A DNA stretch of 61,817 nt from a virus. Position 1 is the first letter of the stretch. Each line of letters starts with the position of its first letter. Below, one piece after another: positions 40,512-49,783 of this stretch. The stretch spans positions 1 through 61,817 of IMG/VR virus record IMGVR_UViG_3300046007_013304; one strand, given 5' to 3'. The notes beneath the pieces were generated by a model. That model was not told the DNA's origin and made no database searches. It saw nothing but the letters and a program-made list of their open reading frames with translations. The position numbers and the translations under genes were made by a program.

Positions 40512-41789
40512 ATGTCTTCCAAAATTATAGTTGAATTATTGGGCAACAATCTTGTTCCTTCCTTTAGTGAAGATCTCTCAAATTCAATAGCAGCGGTTTA
40601 TGGTCACACTTATTCTGGTGAATCAGGTTCAACTCTTACTATTTTTAGCGAATTTGCAATAGGAAGCGAGTTATCTGATGGCTATTTTAGAGTCTCTGAT
40701 GCAAGCGACTGGGTAAAAAGATATGTTAGTAAATTTGCCGGAGTTTCGGGTGAAGATCAAGTTTTAAGCCCCAATCCGTCAAATACCCTTCCAATTTGTA
40801 GAGCCAAAGGTGATTCTGGTTGCTTCCTGGGTGCAAATGGCAACCTAGCGACACATTGGTGGTCAATTCATAATTATTTGACATATGGTGGAAGTTGTTT
40901 GGTTGCAGGTGGATATACAGGTTTCAATAGTACAAACACCCCCCTTCTGGACAAATCAGTCCTGAACGACATTGATGTTATTTTTGCTCTTGACCATGGC
41001 ATCACTCAAGCCACAATTGTCCGCGAATTGGTTGCGGGTAGAGGAAATGATTGCTTTGGTATCGTCGGGGTGAGTGGAAGCCTAAGTGGTTTCGGTGAAC
41101 CTGTTCCTGGAAACACTTTTCTTGGTCAGACAGCAGGATTGATGGAACCAAGAGGTGCAAGCCTTGGCAAGTATGGAATGGCAATTTATGGAAGTAAACA
41201 ACACTCGGGAATAGACCCGAACGACACTACTACCTTGGTATCGACTCCTTTGATGGCAGATGCAGCCGGTTGTCTTGCTCGCGTAGACAATGATCGCTAT
41301 CCCTGGGTTTCTCCTGCTGGGATGAGAAGAGGACAGATATTGAACACTGTTCGATTAAAGGAACAACCAAGCGATGCAGTTCAAACACATTTACTGTCCA
41401 AGAAGATCAACTTTGCAACGACAATACCGACACAAGGAACATATCTGTTCTCGGATAGAACTCTTGATGAAGATACCAGTCCATACAGAAATATAAACAT
41501 TTCAAGGTTGCTGATTTATCTGATCAAGAACATCACACCGATTGCAAATCAATATCTCTTTGAAATCAACAACGAACGAACTAGAACTTCATTCGTGAAT
41601 GCCATAACACCAATTTTTACTACAATACAGAGTACAAATGGTATTGAAACCTACAAAATTGTTTGTGATAGGTCAAACAATCCGGATTCTGTAGTAAGAG
41701 ATAACAAGTTCGTAGTCGATGTAACCATTAGACCGGTCAACTATATCGATACAATCACAATCAGATTCACTAACCTTGATGAGGTATAA
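40512..41789 (+). CDS. 18: Tail sheath protein gp18 (short form)
   Basis: 425 residues, compared with 659 in T4. The C-terminal half has the conserved sheath pattern PWVSPAGMRRGQI, then RNINISRLLIYLIKNITPIANQYLFEINNERTR and VDVTIRPVNYIDTITIRF, which forms the inner contact mesh. The outer domains of T4 gp18 are reduced. The gene has a strong ribosome site (AAAAAGGAGAAAAA). Confidence 0.95.
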   Translation: MSSKIIVELLGNNLVPSFSEDLSNSIAAVYGHTYSGESGSTLTIFSEFAIGSELSDGYFRVSDASDWVKRYVSKFAGVSGEDQVLSPNPSNTLPICRAKGDSGCFLGANGNLATHWWSIHNYLTYGGSCLVAGGYTGFNSTNTPLLDKSVLNDIDVIFALDHGITQATIVRELVAGRGNDCFGIVGVSGSLSGFGEPVPGNTFLGQTAGLMEPRGASLGKYGMAIYGSKQHSGIDPNDTTTLVSTPLMADAAGCLARVDNDRYPWVSPAGMRRGQILNTVRLKEQPSDAVQTHLLSKKINFATTIPTQGTYLFSDRTLDEDTSPYRNINISRLLIYLIKNITPIANQYLFEINNERTRTSFVNAITPIFTTIQSTNGIETYKIVCDRSNNPDSVVRDNKFVVDVTIRPVNYIDTITIRFTNLDEV

Positions 41790-41791
41790 GC

Positions 41792-42349
41792 ATGGCTGGA
41801 GCAACAGGACAATCGATAGATGATTTTATTGACGGTTTTGGTGGTGGGTTAAGACCAAATAGATTTTTGGTTATTCCCACATTCCCCAGTGGCGTGACAC
41901 TTACGAATGCCAATGCTTATAGTTTTTTTATAAGAGCAGCGGCTCTTCCTAGTTCAGATTTAGCTGTAATTCCTATTGCTTATAGAGGAAGAACATTTAA
42001 AATGCCAGGAGCTAGAACATATACCCCCTGGCAAATGGTTGTATTAGATGATGTTGGTGGCGAATTATGGGATGTTTATCATTTGTGGTCAAGTAAAATA
42101 TTAAAACACAAATCAAATAAAATAGCCAGTTCCGGAACTAATATGGATGATTTTTCTAGTTTAATGGCAAGTCATACAATCAAACAACTTGATATAAATG
42201 GAACTACCGAAAAAACAGTTGTTCTTAATAAGTGTTGGCCATCTGAAGTAGGACCTGTTGAATTTTCTATGGCTGACAATGAAAATTATGTAACATTTAC
42301 AGTTACTTTAGAATATCAATACTTTACTACTGCTATAGGAGCAGGGTGA
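41792..42349 (+). CDS. 19: Tail tube protein gp19, copy A
   Basis: 185 residues (T4 gp19 is 163). It has the tube pattern: IDDFIDGFGGGLRPNRFLV, then IPIAYRGRTFKMPGARTYTPWQMVVLDD and KCWPSEVGPVEFSMADNENYVTFTVTLEYQYF. It forms the hexameric tube inside the sheath. It lies two bases after gp18 and 18 bases before a second, related tube gene. Confidence 0.9.
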   Translation: MAGATGQSIDDFIDGFGGGLRPNRFLVIPTFPSGVTLTNANAYSFFIRAAALPSSDLAVIPIAYRGRTFKMPGARTYTPWQMVVLDDVGGELWDVYHLWSSKILKHKSNKIASSGTNMDDFSSLMASHTIKQLDINGTTEKTVVLNKCWPSEVGPVEFSMADNENYVTFTVTLEYQYFTTAIGAG

Positions 42350-42367
42350 TAACAAGGGAAAAAAACA

Positions 42368-42925
42368 ATGGCAAATAGTATACAAGACTTTATTTCAAAT
42401 TTTCAAGGTGGTTTAAGACCAAATAGATTTAGAGTTATCGGTGCCATAGGAGAAGATGGAGATACAACAGATTTTCATATAATATCAGCATCTCTTCCCG
42501 CTTCAAAAATTAGTACAATCGAAGTGCCATATAGGGGTAGAATTTATAAAATTCCAGGAAATAGAGAATATAGTGAATGGGAAATAACTATATTGGATGA
42601 TACTGCTTCAGGAACGGTCTTGTGGAAAGATTTTCATGATTGGAGTGAAAATTTTAATTCTCATGTGGCTAATACTTTAGCCGGTGGGATTGCTCCTGGT
42701 TTTGGTGCTGGCAGTAATGCTTCCGCTGATGGAGCAGGCATGAATGATTGGACTGTTGAACAATTAGATCTTAACGGTGTTGCGGTAAAAAAAGTAACAT
42801 TAATAAATTGTTGGCCATCAAAAGTCGGAGCCGTTTCCCTTTCTATGGATAAAAATGAAGAACTTGTAAGTTTCCCTGTAACAATACAATATCAATATAT
42901 TGAAATTGATGGTTTAACTGAATAA
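42368..42925 (+). CDS. 19: Tail tube protein gp19, copy B
   Basis: 185 residues, a paralogue of the preceding gene. Shared segments include GGLRPNRFRVIG, VPYRGRIYKIPGNREYSEW, INCWPSKVGAVSLSMDKNEELVSFPVTIQYQY. Substitutions and an insertion at about 105-125 (LAGGIAPGFGAGSNASADG) separate the two. Either both build the tube, or one is a baseplate or terminal ring variant. Confidence 0.9.
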   Translation: MANSIQDFISNFQGGLRPNRFRVIGAIGEDGDTTDFHIISASLPASKISTIEVPYRGRIYKIPGNREYSEWEITILDDTASGTVLWKDFHDWSENFNSHVANTLAGGIAPGFGAGSNASADGAGMNDWTVEQLDLNGVAVKKVTLINCWPSKVGAVSLSMDKNEELVSFPVTIQYQYIEIDGLTE

Positions 42926-42950
42926 TAATAAAAAGTAAAGGATATACATC

Positions 42951-44555
42951 ATGGCATTAGAAATTTGGGGCTTTACGATAGGCAGAAAACGCGCTGACGG
43001 CACTCAGGAAACTTCTCCGCCACAACCACAAGTAGTTCCTCCTGACAAGTATGACGGTGCTCATGTCATCGAAACAGGCGGTGTTCAAGGAACACTGGTT
43101 GACTTTTCCGGTGCTGTAAGAGACGAAAATGCACTCATACAGCAATACAGATCAATGTCAATTTATTCTGAAGTGGACAAGGCACTTGATGATATCGTAA
43201 ATGATGCCATCGTGCCCGGAAGCCAAAAGAGACCTGTAAGAATAAATTTGGACAATGTTCCATTGTCGGAACAAATAAAAACCAAGATTCAAAACGAATT
43301 TAACACTATTTTGACTCTGTTGGATTTCAACAACAGAGGATATGATATTTTTAGAAAATGGTATGTGGACAGCAAAATATATTATTATATTCAAATAGAC
43401 AATGACAATCCTCAAGCAGGGATTCAAGATCTAATTCCCATAGATCCTATAAAGATCAAAAAAGTCCGTAGAATAGAAAAAGAAAGAAAACGCCCAGATC
43501 CGAATGTAAATGTCGTTCTTCCGATCATCAAGAAAATGGAAGAATTTTATATCTATACTGATACTGAGAGAGAAGCACTCATACCAACCTCGACGGCTGG
43601 AATTAAGTTTTCTACCGATAGTGTTTGTTATGTTCACTCTGGAATAGTCGATTCATCGACAAGAAGAGTGGTTGGTTATCTTCAGAAGGCTATTCGCCCG
43701 CTCAACATGCTTCGCCAGATTGAAGATTCTGTTGTCATTTATCGTATTGCAAGAGCCCCAGAACGAAGAGTTTTTTATGTGGATGTCGGTAATTTGCCAA
43801 AGCAAAAAGCAGAGCAATATGTTCGTGACATCATGAACAGATATCGCAATAAGATCACATATGATTCATCCACTGGTCAAATCAGGGATGACAGAAATTT
43901 CCAATCCATGTTGGAAGACTTCTGGATGCCTCGCCGTGAGGGTGGTAGGGGAACTGAGATCAGTACACTGGATTCAGGTGCAAATCTTGGAGAAATGACG
44001 GATGTCGAATACTTCCAGAGAAAACTCTGGCAAGCATTGAATGTGCCCCTTTCCCGCATGTTGCCGGAAACCGGTTTCAATATGGGACGAGCAGCCGAGA
44101 TCACAAGAGATGAAGTAAAATTCTATAAGTTCATAGATAGACTTAGGAACAGATTTTCTGTTCTGTTTTCATCTCTCTTAAGAACACAACTCATTCTCAA
44201 GGGCGTGATCAGTGAGCAGGATTGGGAAGATATCAATCAAAATATCGCTTTCTTGTACAACAGGGACTCTTACTTCGATGAGTTGAAAGAAGCAGAGATT
44301 CTGAAAGAAAGAATGGATTTGTTGGCTACGGTCGCTCCGTTTGCAGGAAAATACTTCTCTGAAGAGTACATCAGAAAGAACTTCCTCAAGCAAGACGATC
44401 AGGACATCATAAGAATGAATGCCGAAATGGAGCAGGAGTTTGCGATTGAACAGGAAAGAATGATGCAACAGCAAATGATGCAACAACAATTGGCACCGGA
44501 AGGACAACCGCAGGGGCAGCAAGGACAAAACAAAAATGAACAAAAGGCTGGCTAA
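42951..44555 (+). CDS. 20: Portal protein gp20
   Basis: 534 residues (T4 gp20 is 524). Typical segments are QYRSMSIYSEVDKALDDIVNDAIV, RIARAPERRVFYVDVGNLPKQKAEQYV and the clip/crown part GRAAEITRDEVKFYKFIDRLRNRFS. The C-terminus is Gln-rich (QQQMMQQQLAPEGQPQGQQ). The dodecameric portal is the entry for DNA and the starting point of prohead assembly. It overlaps the next gene by 20 bases. Confidence 0.95.
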   Translation: MALEIWGFTIGRKRADGTQETSPPQPQVVPPDKYDGAHVIETGGVQGTLVDFSGAVRDENALIQQYRSMSIYSEVDKALDDIVNDAIVPGSQKRPVRINLDNVPLSEQIKTKIQNEFNTILTLLDFNNRGYDIFRKWYVDSKIYYYIQIDNDNPQAGIQDLIPIDPIKIKKVRRIEKERKRPDPNVNVVLPIIKKMEEFYIYTDTEREALIPTSTAGIKFSTDSVCYVHSGIVDSSTRRVVGYLQKAIRPLNMLRQIEDSVVIYRIARAPERRVFYVDVGNLPKQKAEQYVRDIMNRYRNKITYDSSTGQIRDDRNFQSMLEDFWMPRREGGRGTEISTLDSGANLGEMTDVEYFQRKLWQALNVPLSRMLPETGFNMGRAAEITRDEVKFYKFIDRLRNRFSVLFSSLLRTQLILKGVISEQDWEDINQNIAFLYNRDSYFDELKEAEILKERMDLLATVAPFAGKYFSEEYIRKNFLKQDDQDIIRMNAEMEQEFAIEQERMMQQQMMQQQLAPEGQPQGQQGQNKNEQKAG

Positions 44556-44997
44556 AACAATTCGATTGATCTCTTCCAAGGGGAAGTCGGATTTTGTTTC
44601 ATCCCTGAAAGAAGAAATCGACAACCGTCTAAATGACAAGGTTGTCGATTTCTATGCCAGAATATGTGAAAGTTTGTATGAAACAAACACCGCTCTAGCT
44701 GAAGAAAATTCATCGACCTCTGTAGCCATTATAAATGAAAGCGTAGAAAAACCAATAGTGACCATCATTTCTTCATTACAGGAATCGATCAGGGACGAAA
44801 AAACAATCATACACAATTTCATGAATGGAGATACCATCGCCATAACACATGAAGATTCAAGATGTTTAGTCAACTTGCATGATTCTCTGAATAGAATAAA
44901 TCAAGAAAAGATGAGAAAACTGATGTCTGAAAATTATTCGGAATACAACAAAATCTTACAATTTTCCAAAAAATATACCGAAAGGACTCAAAAATGA
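44536..44997 (+). CDS. Prohead core candidate in the gp67 position
   Basis: 153 residues, helical, between portal and protease where T4 has the core genes 67 and 68. The C-terminal part (HEDSRCLVNLHDSLNRINQEKMRKLMSENYSEYNKILQFSKKYTER) is a charged helix seen in the same position in other T4-like phages, as far as I recall. No direct sequence likeness to T4 gp67 can be shown. Role inferred from position; linked to the next gene by ATGA. Confidence 0.6.
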   Translation: MNKRLAKTIRLISSKGKSDFVSSLKEEIDNRLNDKVVDFYARICESLYETNTALAEENSSTSVAIINESVEKPIVTIISSLQESIRDEKTIIHNFMNGDTIAITHEDSRCLVNLHDSLNRINQEKMRKLMSENYSEYNKILQFSKKYTERTQK

Positions 44998-45515
44998 GTA
45001 GTTTAGATCTAATCAAATTCGCAGCAAACGAAAACCATGTTAAATTTCGTTCAGCATTGAACGAAATGCTTTATGCAAAACTTTCTTATGTGATTAAGGA
45101 ATCCACAATCGACATGATTTCTGAAGTCTTCAATGTTGAAAGATTGCAGGAATCTTCCGACCTTGTTGATTACATCAATAATGTCATTTCAGAAGCCGAA
45201 GAACGACTGGGAACTGAATTCACCGAACAAGAAATCAGCGAAAGCGTTTCTTATATCATCTCTCTTCTAGAAAAGAAAAAGGAAGAAGATGAAGACGAGG
45301 AAGATGAAGATAAGAAAAAGAGCAAGAAGAAAAAATCCCACAAGAAAAAATCAAAGAAAAAAGATGATGAGGATGAGGACGAAGACGAGGAAGATGAAGA
45401 CGAAAAGGACGAGGAAGAGGAAGAAGAGGAAGAAGAGGAAGATAAAGTCAAGAAGAAAAATGGTAAAATTTTTCACTTTGACATAAATTCTCACAACAAG
45501 GAAAAAGATAAATGA
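44994..45515 (+). CDS. Acidic/Lys-rich prohead core protein, gp67/gp68-like
   Basis: 173 residues. The N-terminal half (1-92) is helical, with a possible protease site LNE at 22-24 and the module DLVDYINNVISEAEERL shared with the protein at 14057. From residue 94 it consists almost only of Glu/Asp/Lys (EEDEDEEDEDKKKSKKKKS and on), like the highly charged core proteins of T4 that are degraded to peptides during maturation. ATGA overlap with the protease gene. Confidence 0.7.
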   Translation: MSSLDLIKFAANENHVKFRSALNEMLYAKLSYVIKESTIDMISEVFNVERLQESSDLVDYINNVISEAEERLGTEFTEQEISESVSYIISLLEKKKEEDEDEEDEDKKKSKKKKSHKKKSKKKDDEDEDEDEEDEDEKDEEEEEEEEEEDKVKKKNGKIFHFDINSHNKEKDK

Positions 45516-46171
45516 AACTAATCACAGAAATGAACGAGGACATTTCTTTCGTAGTCGAAGGAAATGAAAATGGAAAAAAGAAGTTTGCCATCGAAGGCGT
45601 TTTCATGCAATCCGATACCGTGAACAGAAACGGTAGAGTTTATCCTCGTACCATACTGGAAAACGAGGTAAATCGTTACAGCAAAAAATATGTCAATGAA
45701 AACAGAGCTCTTGGTGAATTAAACCATCCATCAGGACCCACTGTGAATCTTGACAAAGTTTCACATCTTATAACCAACCTGAGAATGGAAGGAAAAGATG
45801 TCATCGGTAAGGCTAAACTTCTGGAAACTCCATGTGGTCTAATTGCCCAAAATCTATTAGAGGCAGGGGTAAAATTAGGAGTTTCTTCCCGTGGCATGGG
45901 AAGTCTCAAGGAAAGCAGGGGTTATAAGGAAGTTCAAAAAGATTTTATGCTTTCAGCCGTGGATTTAGTGGCTGATCCATCCGCTCCAAATGCCTTTGTC
46001 AACGGCATAATGGAAGGAGTAGAATGGATTTGGGACAATGGAGTTCTAAAACAAGAAGTTGTCGAGAATTACAGACAAATTGTAAAAAGAGCCCCATCCA
46101 AAAAACTACAAGAAACTGCAGTAAATGTGTTTGAAGACTTTATGAGAAAACTCTCAAAAGGTAAAAAATAA
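45512..46171 (+). CDS. 21: Prohead maturation protease gp21
   Basis: 219 residues (T4 gp21 is 212). Catalytic segments of this herpes-protease-fold family are present: GELNHP (H72), GVSSRG (123-128, containing the catalytic Ser) and LVADPSAP (D155). It cuts scaffold, core, capsid and internal proteins after Glu in (I/L)-x-E sites, as known for T4. Several proteins in this window carry such sites near their N-termini. Confidence 0.95.
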   Translation: MKLITEMNEDISFVVEGNENGKKKFAIEGVFMQSDTVNRNGRVYPRTILENEVNRYSKKYVNENRALGELNHPSGPTVNLDKVSHLITNLRMEGKDVIGKAKLLETPCGLIAQNLLEAGVKLGVSSRGMGSLKESRGYKEVQKDFMLSAVDLVADPSAPNAFVNGIMEGVEWIWDNGVLKQEVVENYRQIVKRAPSKKLQETAVNVFEDFMRKLSKGKK

Positions 46172-46176
46172 AATTA

Positions 46177-46184
46177 CATAAATA
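46177..46184 (+). promoter_or_regulatory. Late promoter box CATAAATA
   Basis: 27 bases before the scaffold ATG, with AGAGGAAC in the leader. Confidence 0.7.
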
Positions 46185-46210
46185 AAAAAGACCATCAAAG
46201 AGGAACAAAA

Positions 46211-47194
46211 ATGGATAAAATTGCACAACAAGATGTTATGGATGCCTCCGGTAGAGGAGACTCAGATTACTCAGGAAGAGGTTCAATGTTCATCAAACCA
46301 GTCGCTCAACCCGGGGTTGCTGGAATGAACATGGCTTCACTTGCACCAATGTCTCGCATGGGTCAACCAGCCGCCGCTGTTGGCCAAAATGCTCCACCTC
46401 CACAAGAGGGGGAAGAAGAAGGCGAAGAAGAATTCAAGAAGAAGAGAGCTGCTGCAGCTTATGCAACAGAAACTTTTGATTTTGATTCACTCTTCGATGG
46501 TGAAAGCCTCACCGAAGAATTCAAAGAAAAAGTAAGAGTTGTTTTTGAAGCAGCTGTCAATGAAAGAGTCAACAATATCGCTAACACTCTTGCTGAACAG
46601 GCAAGTGAAGCAGTTGAACAACAAGTTCAACAGATATCAGAAGGTCTTTCACAAAAACTAGATGATTATCTCAACTATGTCATTGAAGAATGGATGACCG
46701 AAAACAAACTCGCACTTGAAGAGGGCATTCGCATGGATATTGCTGAATCCTTCCTCAGTGGACTCAAGGAACTCTTTGAATCTCACTATGTCAGCGTCCC
46801 TGAAGGAAAGATTGACATTCTTGAAAGCGTCAATGACAATAATGAAACACTCGAAAAAGAACTGAACGAAAGAGTCAATGAAAATATTGCTCTTCGCAAA
46901 GCTCTTCTCGATCATCAATGCGGCATTGTTTTCCTTGAGGCAGCAAACGGTCTGACCGATGTTCAGATTGAAAAACTCGCTTCACTTTCACAAGGTCTGC
47001 AATATGAGAATGTTGCACAATATGCAGAAAAACTAAACATTCTCAAGGAAAGTTATTTCCGTCCAGCAGCACCGATGATGAGAGAAGCAGCTGAACTATT
47101 AGAAGAAACCACAGATAAACGAATCGTTAACACAAATGACACAATGGGGATCTATGCATCCGCCATCGCTCGTCAAGCTAAGAAACAAGTCTAA
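46211..47194 (+). CDS. 22: Prohead scaffold gp22
   Basis: 327 residues (T4 gp22 is 269). The N-terminal 75 residues are Gly/Met/Pro-rich, and the remainder is long helical coiled coil (FKEKVRVVFEAAVNERVNNIANTLAEQ), ending with the conserved part VNTNDTMGIYASAIARQAKK. It forms the inner core on which the capsid protein assembles and is later digested by gp21. Its place between gp21 and gp23 confirms the call. Confidence 0.9.
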   Translation: MDKIAQQDVMDASGRGDSDYSGRGSMFIKPVAQPGVAGMNMASLAPMSRMGQPAAAVGQNAPPPQEGEEEGEEEFKKKRAAAAYATETFDFDSLFDGESLTEEFKEKVRVVFEAAVNERVNNIANTLAEQASEAVEQQVQQISEGLSQKLDDYLNYVIEEWMTENKLALEEGIRMDIAESFLSGLKELFESHYVSVPEGKIDILESVNDNNETLEKELNERVNENIALRKALLDHQCGIVFLEAANGLTDVQIEKLASLSQGLQYENVAQYAEKLNILKESYFRPAAPMMREAAELLEETTDKRIVNTNDTMGIYASAIARQAKKQV

Positions 47195-47201
47195 TTAAAT
47201 A
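47195..47201 (+). promoter_or_regulatory. Late promoter box TTAAATA for the capsid gene
   Basis: Directly after the scaffold stop codon, 14 bases before the ATG at 47216, followed by AAAGGAG. Confidence 0.6.
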
Positions 47202-47215
47202 ACAAAGGAGAAAAA

Positions 47216-48712
47216 ATGGACTTTTCATCAGAAACTACAGCTTATGATAATCTAGTTGAAAAGTGGGAGCCAGTGCTCAGTCACGATGCTCTTCCACGCA
47301 TCAACGATTACGATAGAAAGAGAACCACCGCAGTCCTTCTTGAAAATCAAGAAAAGGCAATGCGTGAACAGTACCTCGCAGAATACGGCAACGAAATGGG
47401 TGGAGCATTCATGAACCCCCAAGTCGGCACCCCGAACACCGCTCTCGCTGGTTACAGCCCCGTGCTCATCAGCCTCGTTCGTCGTGCAATGCCTAACCTA
47501 CTTGCTTACGATATCGCTGGCGTGCAGCCAATGACTGCTCCCACCGGTCTTATCTTTGCAATGCGTTCACGCTACGGCACCCAAGACCAATTCAAGGCAA
47601 CCAACGAAGGTGGTTCACCAAACGATATCCAAAATCGTCAAAAGAACGAAGCACTCTTCCAGTCTGCATATTCACCGTTCTCAGGTCGTGGTGGTACATT
47701 TGGCGACACTACCAAGGGTGGAACCTTTGGTGCAGCAGTGTTTGAGAAAGATAACCTCAGCATCAACGCTGTTCGTGATCTACCTTGGGATGAAGGTGGA
47801 TTCGGTATCGGTAAATCAGGAACCAACAACTGGGAAGCTTTCCGTGGTATGTTGACTTCTGAAGCCGAACAACTCGGCGGATCAGGAAAGCCAGCTTTCC
47901 AAGAAATGTCAATCACCATCGAAAGACTTGCAGTCGAAGCTCGTAGCCGTGCTTTGAAGGCAGAATACACAACTGAGCTCGCTCAGGACCTCAAGGCTGT
48001 TCACGGTCTCGATGCCGAAACCGAACTTGCTAACATTCTTTCACAAGAAATTCTCCACGAAATCAATCGTGAAGTTCTCTACACCATCTACCGTGTAGCA
48101 AAGCAAGGTGGCAACCAAGGCGACCTCAAGACCTCCGGTACTTACGATCTCGTCTTCGACTCAGACGGTCGTTGGTCAGCCGAACGCTTCCGTGGCCTCA
48201 TGTTCCAACTCGAAAGAGAAGCAAATGTGATCGCCAAGGAAACTCGTCGCGGTAAGGGTAACTTCGTTGTTTGCTCAAGCGATGTTGCTTCAGCCCTCGC
48301 AATGGGTGGCTACCTCAACATCAGCCCGGCACTCAATGTGAACCTCGAAGTCGATGACACCGGCAATATCTTTGCTGGCGTTCTCAACAACAAGTTCCGC
48401 GTCTTCATCGATCCCTATGCACCAACCGGCGTTAACTTCGCTCTCGTTGGCTACAAGGGTCAAGTGGCTTACGATGCAGGTATCTTCTACTGCCCGTATG
48501 TTCCTCTACAGATGTTCCGCTCAGTCGGTCAAGACACCTTCCAACCGAAGATTGGCTTCAAGACCCGCTACGGCATGGTCTCCAATCCGTTTGCTGAAGA
48601 TACCGCAACCACCAGTGTTGGTACTACTGCCAAGGGCAACCAATACTACCGTCTCTTGAAGATTGATAATCTTCACGGTATGGGTATCACTGGTGGTCTC
48701 CAGATCTCATGA
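47216..48712 (+). CDS. 23: Major capsid protein gp23
   Basis: 498 residues (T4 gp23 is 521). Characteristic strings are VRRAMPNLLAYDIAGVQPMTAPTGLIFAMRSRYG and the later ERFRGLMFQLEREANVIAKETRRGKGNFVVCSSDVASAL. A propeptide similar to that of T4 is present; the likely gp21 site is LAE at 54-56. The codons are markedly richer in C/G at the third position than in the neighbouring late genes, as expected for the most abundant protein. A strong terminator follows. Confidence 0.97.
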   Translation: MDFSSETTAYDNLVEKWEPVLSHDALPRINDYDRKRTTAVLLENQEKAMREQYLAEYGNEMGGAFMNPQVGTPNTALAGYSPVLISLVRRAMPNLLAYDIAGVQPMTAPTGLIFAMRSRYGTQDQFKATNEGGSPNDIQNRQKNEALFQSAYSPFSGRGGTFGDTTKGGTFGAAVFEKDNLSINAVRDLPWDEGGFGIGKSGTNNWEAFRGMLTSEAEQLGGSGKPAFQEMSITIERLAVEARSRALKAEYTTELAQDLKAVHGLDAETELANILSQEILHEINREVLYTIYRVAKQGGNQGDLKTSGTYDLVFDSDGRWSAERFRGLMFQLEREANVIAKETRRGKGNFVVCSSDVASALAMGGYLNISPALNVNLEVDDTGNIFAGVLNNKFRVFIDPYAPTGVNFALVGYKGQVAYDAGIFYCPYVPLQMFRSVGQDTFQPKIGFKTRYGMVSNPFAEDTATTSVGTTAKGNQYYRLLKIDNLHGMGITGGLQIS

Positions 48713-48735
48713 TAAGTGAGTAATCGATGACTAAG

Positions 48736-48762
48736 AAGGGGGGCAGAAATGCCCCCCTTTTT
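48736..48762 (+). terminator. Strong rho-independent terminator after gp23
   Basis: A 10-bp stem AAGGGGGGCA / TGCCCCCCTT with a GAAA tetraloop, followed by TTT. It lies 24 bases after the capsid stop codon. Confidence 0.9.
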
Positions 48763-48782
48763 CATTGGTCATACATACTTAC

Positions 48783-49334
48783 ATGTCTAGTTGTAACTCG
48801 AATACAATTCTAACTGGTCCAGAAAATACCAATTATCTGGCTACCAATTACTTCAAATTTTTATTGAAAAGAATTCCAAATTTTGAGTTTTTTGTGCAAT
48901 CTGCAAATTTGCCGATGATGAGCACAAGAGCAATAAATCAACCGACAACTCTCGGAACATTTCCCAAGATACCAGCTACAAACTTTTACTTTGATGATTT
49001 GATGGTGAATTTCATGGTCAACAACGACATGAAAAACTGGATAGAAATTTATGACTGGATGAAAGGTATAGGAAATTTAAAGACAGATTATAATAATTTA
49101 CCTTATGATCCAGCAGATCCTAATGGCGTATTTTCCACCGCTACCCTTATTGTGACAAATAGCCAATACGCCCCACTCATGCAAGCGGTATTTTACTATG
49201 TTTTTCCTCGTTCTTTGGGTGGTATCAATTTTACATCTCAAAACACCAGCACTGATCCCGTGTCCTGTACAGTGAATTTTTCTTATTCTTATTATGAAGT
49301 GTTCCCCATAGGAGGGGAAGGCTACACCAACTGA
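48783..49334 (+). CDS. Tail-tube-like structural protein
   Basis: 183 residues from the ATG at 48783; an in-frame start at 48765 lies in the terminator. The segments FLLKRIPNFEFFVQSANLP, then YFDDLMVNFMVNNDMKNWIEIYDWMKGIG and SCTVNFSYSYYEVF follow the beta pattern of tail tube and tube-initiator proteins. It could be the baseplate tube part or another ring of the tail. No Shine-Dalgarno; an ATACATAC box precedes the start. Confidence 0.5.
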   Translation: MSSCNSNTILTGPENTNYLATNYFKFLLKRIPNFEFFVQSANLPMMSTRAINQPTTLGTFPKIPATNFYFDDLMVNFMVNNDMKNWIEIYDWMKGIGNLKTDYNNLPYDPADPNGVFSTATLIVTNSQYAPLMQAVFYYVFPRSLGGINFTSQNTSTDPVSCTVNFSYSYYEVFPIGGEGYTN

Positions 49335-49346
49335 TTGGAGTATATC

Positions 49347-49775
49347 ATGGAATTGGATTTCAAGACGATCGAGGCTGACCTTAAGCTCGATGAGACTCGC
49401 TTGGATGAGGAGTCGCTTCGTACACCGCAGTTACACAACAAGTACCTGATGCTACTGCTTCGTCTGAAGAACCGCAAGGACAGGCTTGAGCGTGATCTAA
49501 AGGCATTGCAAAAGGACAAATGGCTCTACTATACCGGTAAGATGTCTGAAGAGGAACACAAACGACTCGGATGGGAGCCATTTGAATTGAATGTGTTAAG
49601 AACTGATGTGGATCGCATTATGGATGCCGACAGAGACATTCTGGAGATAGAGGGTAAATATAGAGAACTTTGCCATGTCGTAAACTATATTGAGGATGTT
49701 GTGAAAGTCATATCTAACCGTCAATGGTCCATTCGTGCAGCAATAGACTGGCAAAAGTTCACAAACGGTCAATAA
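49347..49775 (+). CDS. uvsY: Recombination mediator UvsY
   Basis: 142 residues (T4 UvsY is 137), from the ATG at 49347 behind TTGGAG. Helical segments KYLMLLLRLKNRKDRLERDLKALQKDKWLYYTG and the later DRDILEIEGKYRELCHVVNYIEDVVKVISNRQWSIRAAIDW fit UvsY, which loads the UvsX recombinase on single-stranded DNA coated with gp32. It stands next to uvsW, as in T4. Confidence 0.85.
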   Translation: MELDFKTIEADLKLDETRLDEESLRTPQLHNKYLMLLLRLKNRKDRLERDLKALQKDKWLYYTGKMSEEEHKRLGWEPFELNVLRTDVDRIMDADRDILEIEGKYRELCHVVNYIEDVVKVISNRQWSIRAAIDWQKFTNGQ

Positions 49776-49778
49776 ATA
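49771..49778 (+). promoter_or_regulatory. Late promoter box AATAAATA, leaderless arrangement
   Basis: Overlaps the uvsY stop codon and ends five bases before the uvsW ATG at 49784. With the spacing known from T4 late promoters the transcript would begin at the A of the ATG. UvsW is a late protein in T4, which fits. Confidence 0.65.
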
Positions 49779-49783
49779 CTAAT

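Noticed and set aside
45251-45451. Minus-strand poly-Ser open frame
   Set aside because: Complement of the Glu/Lys-rich core protein codons.
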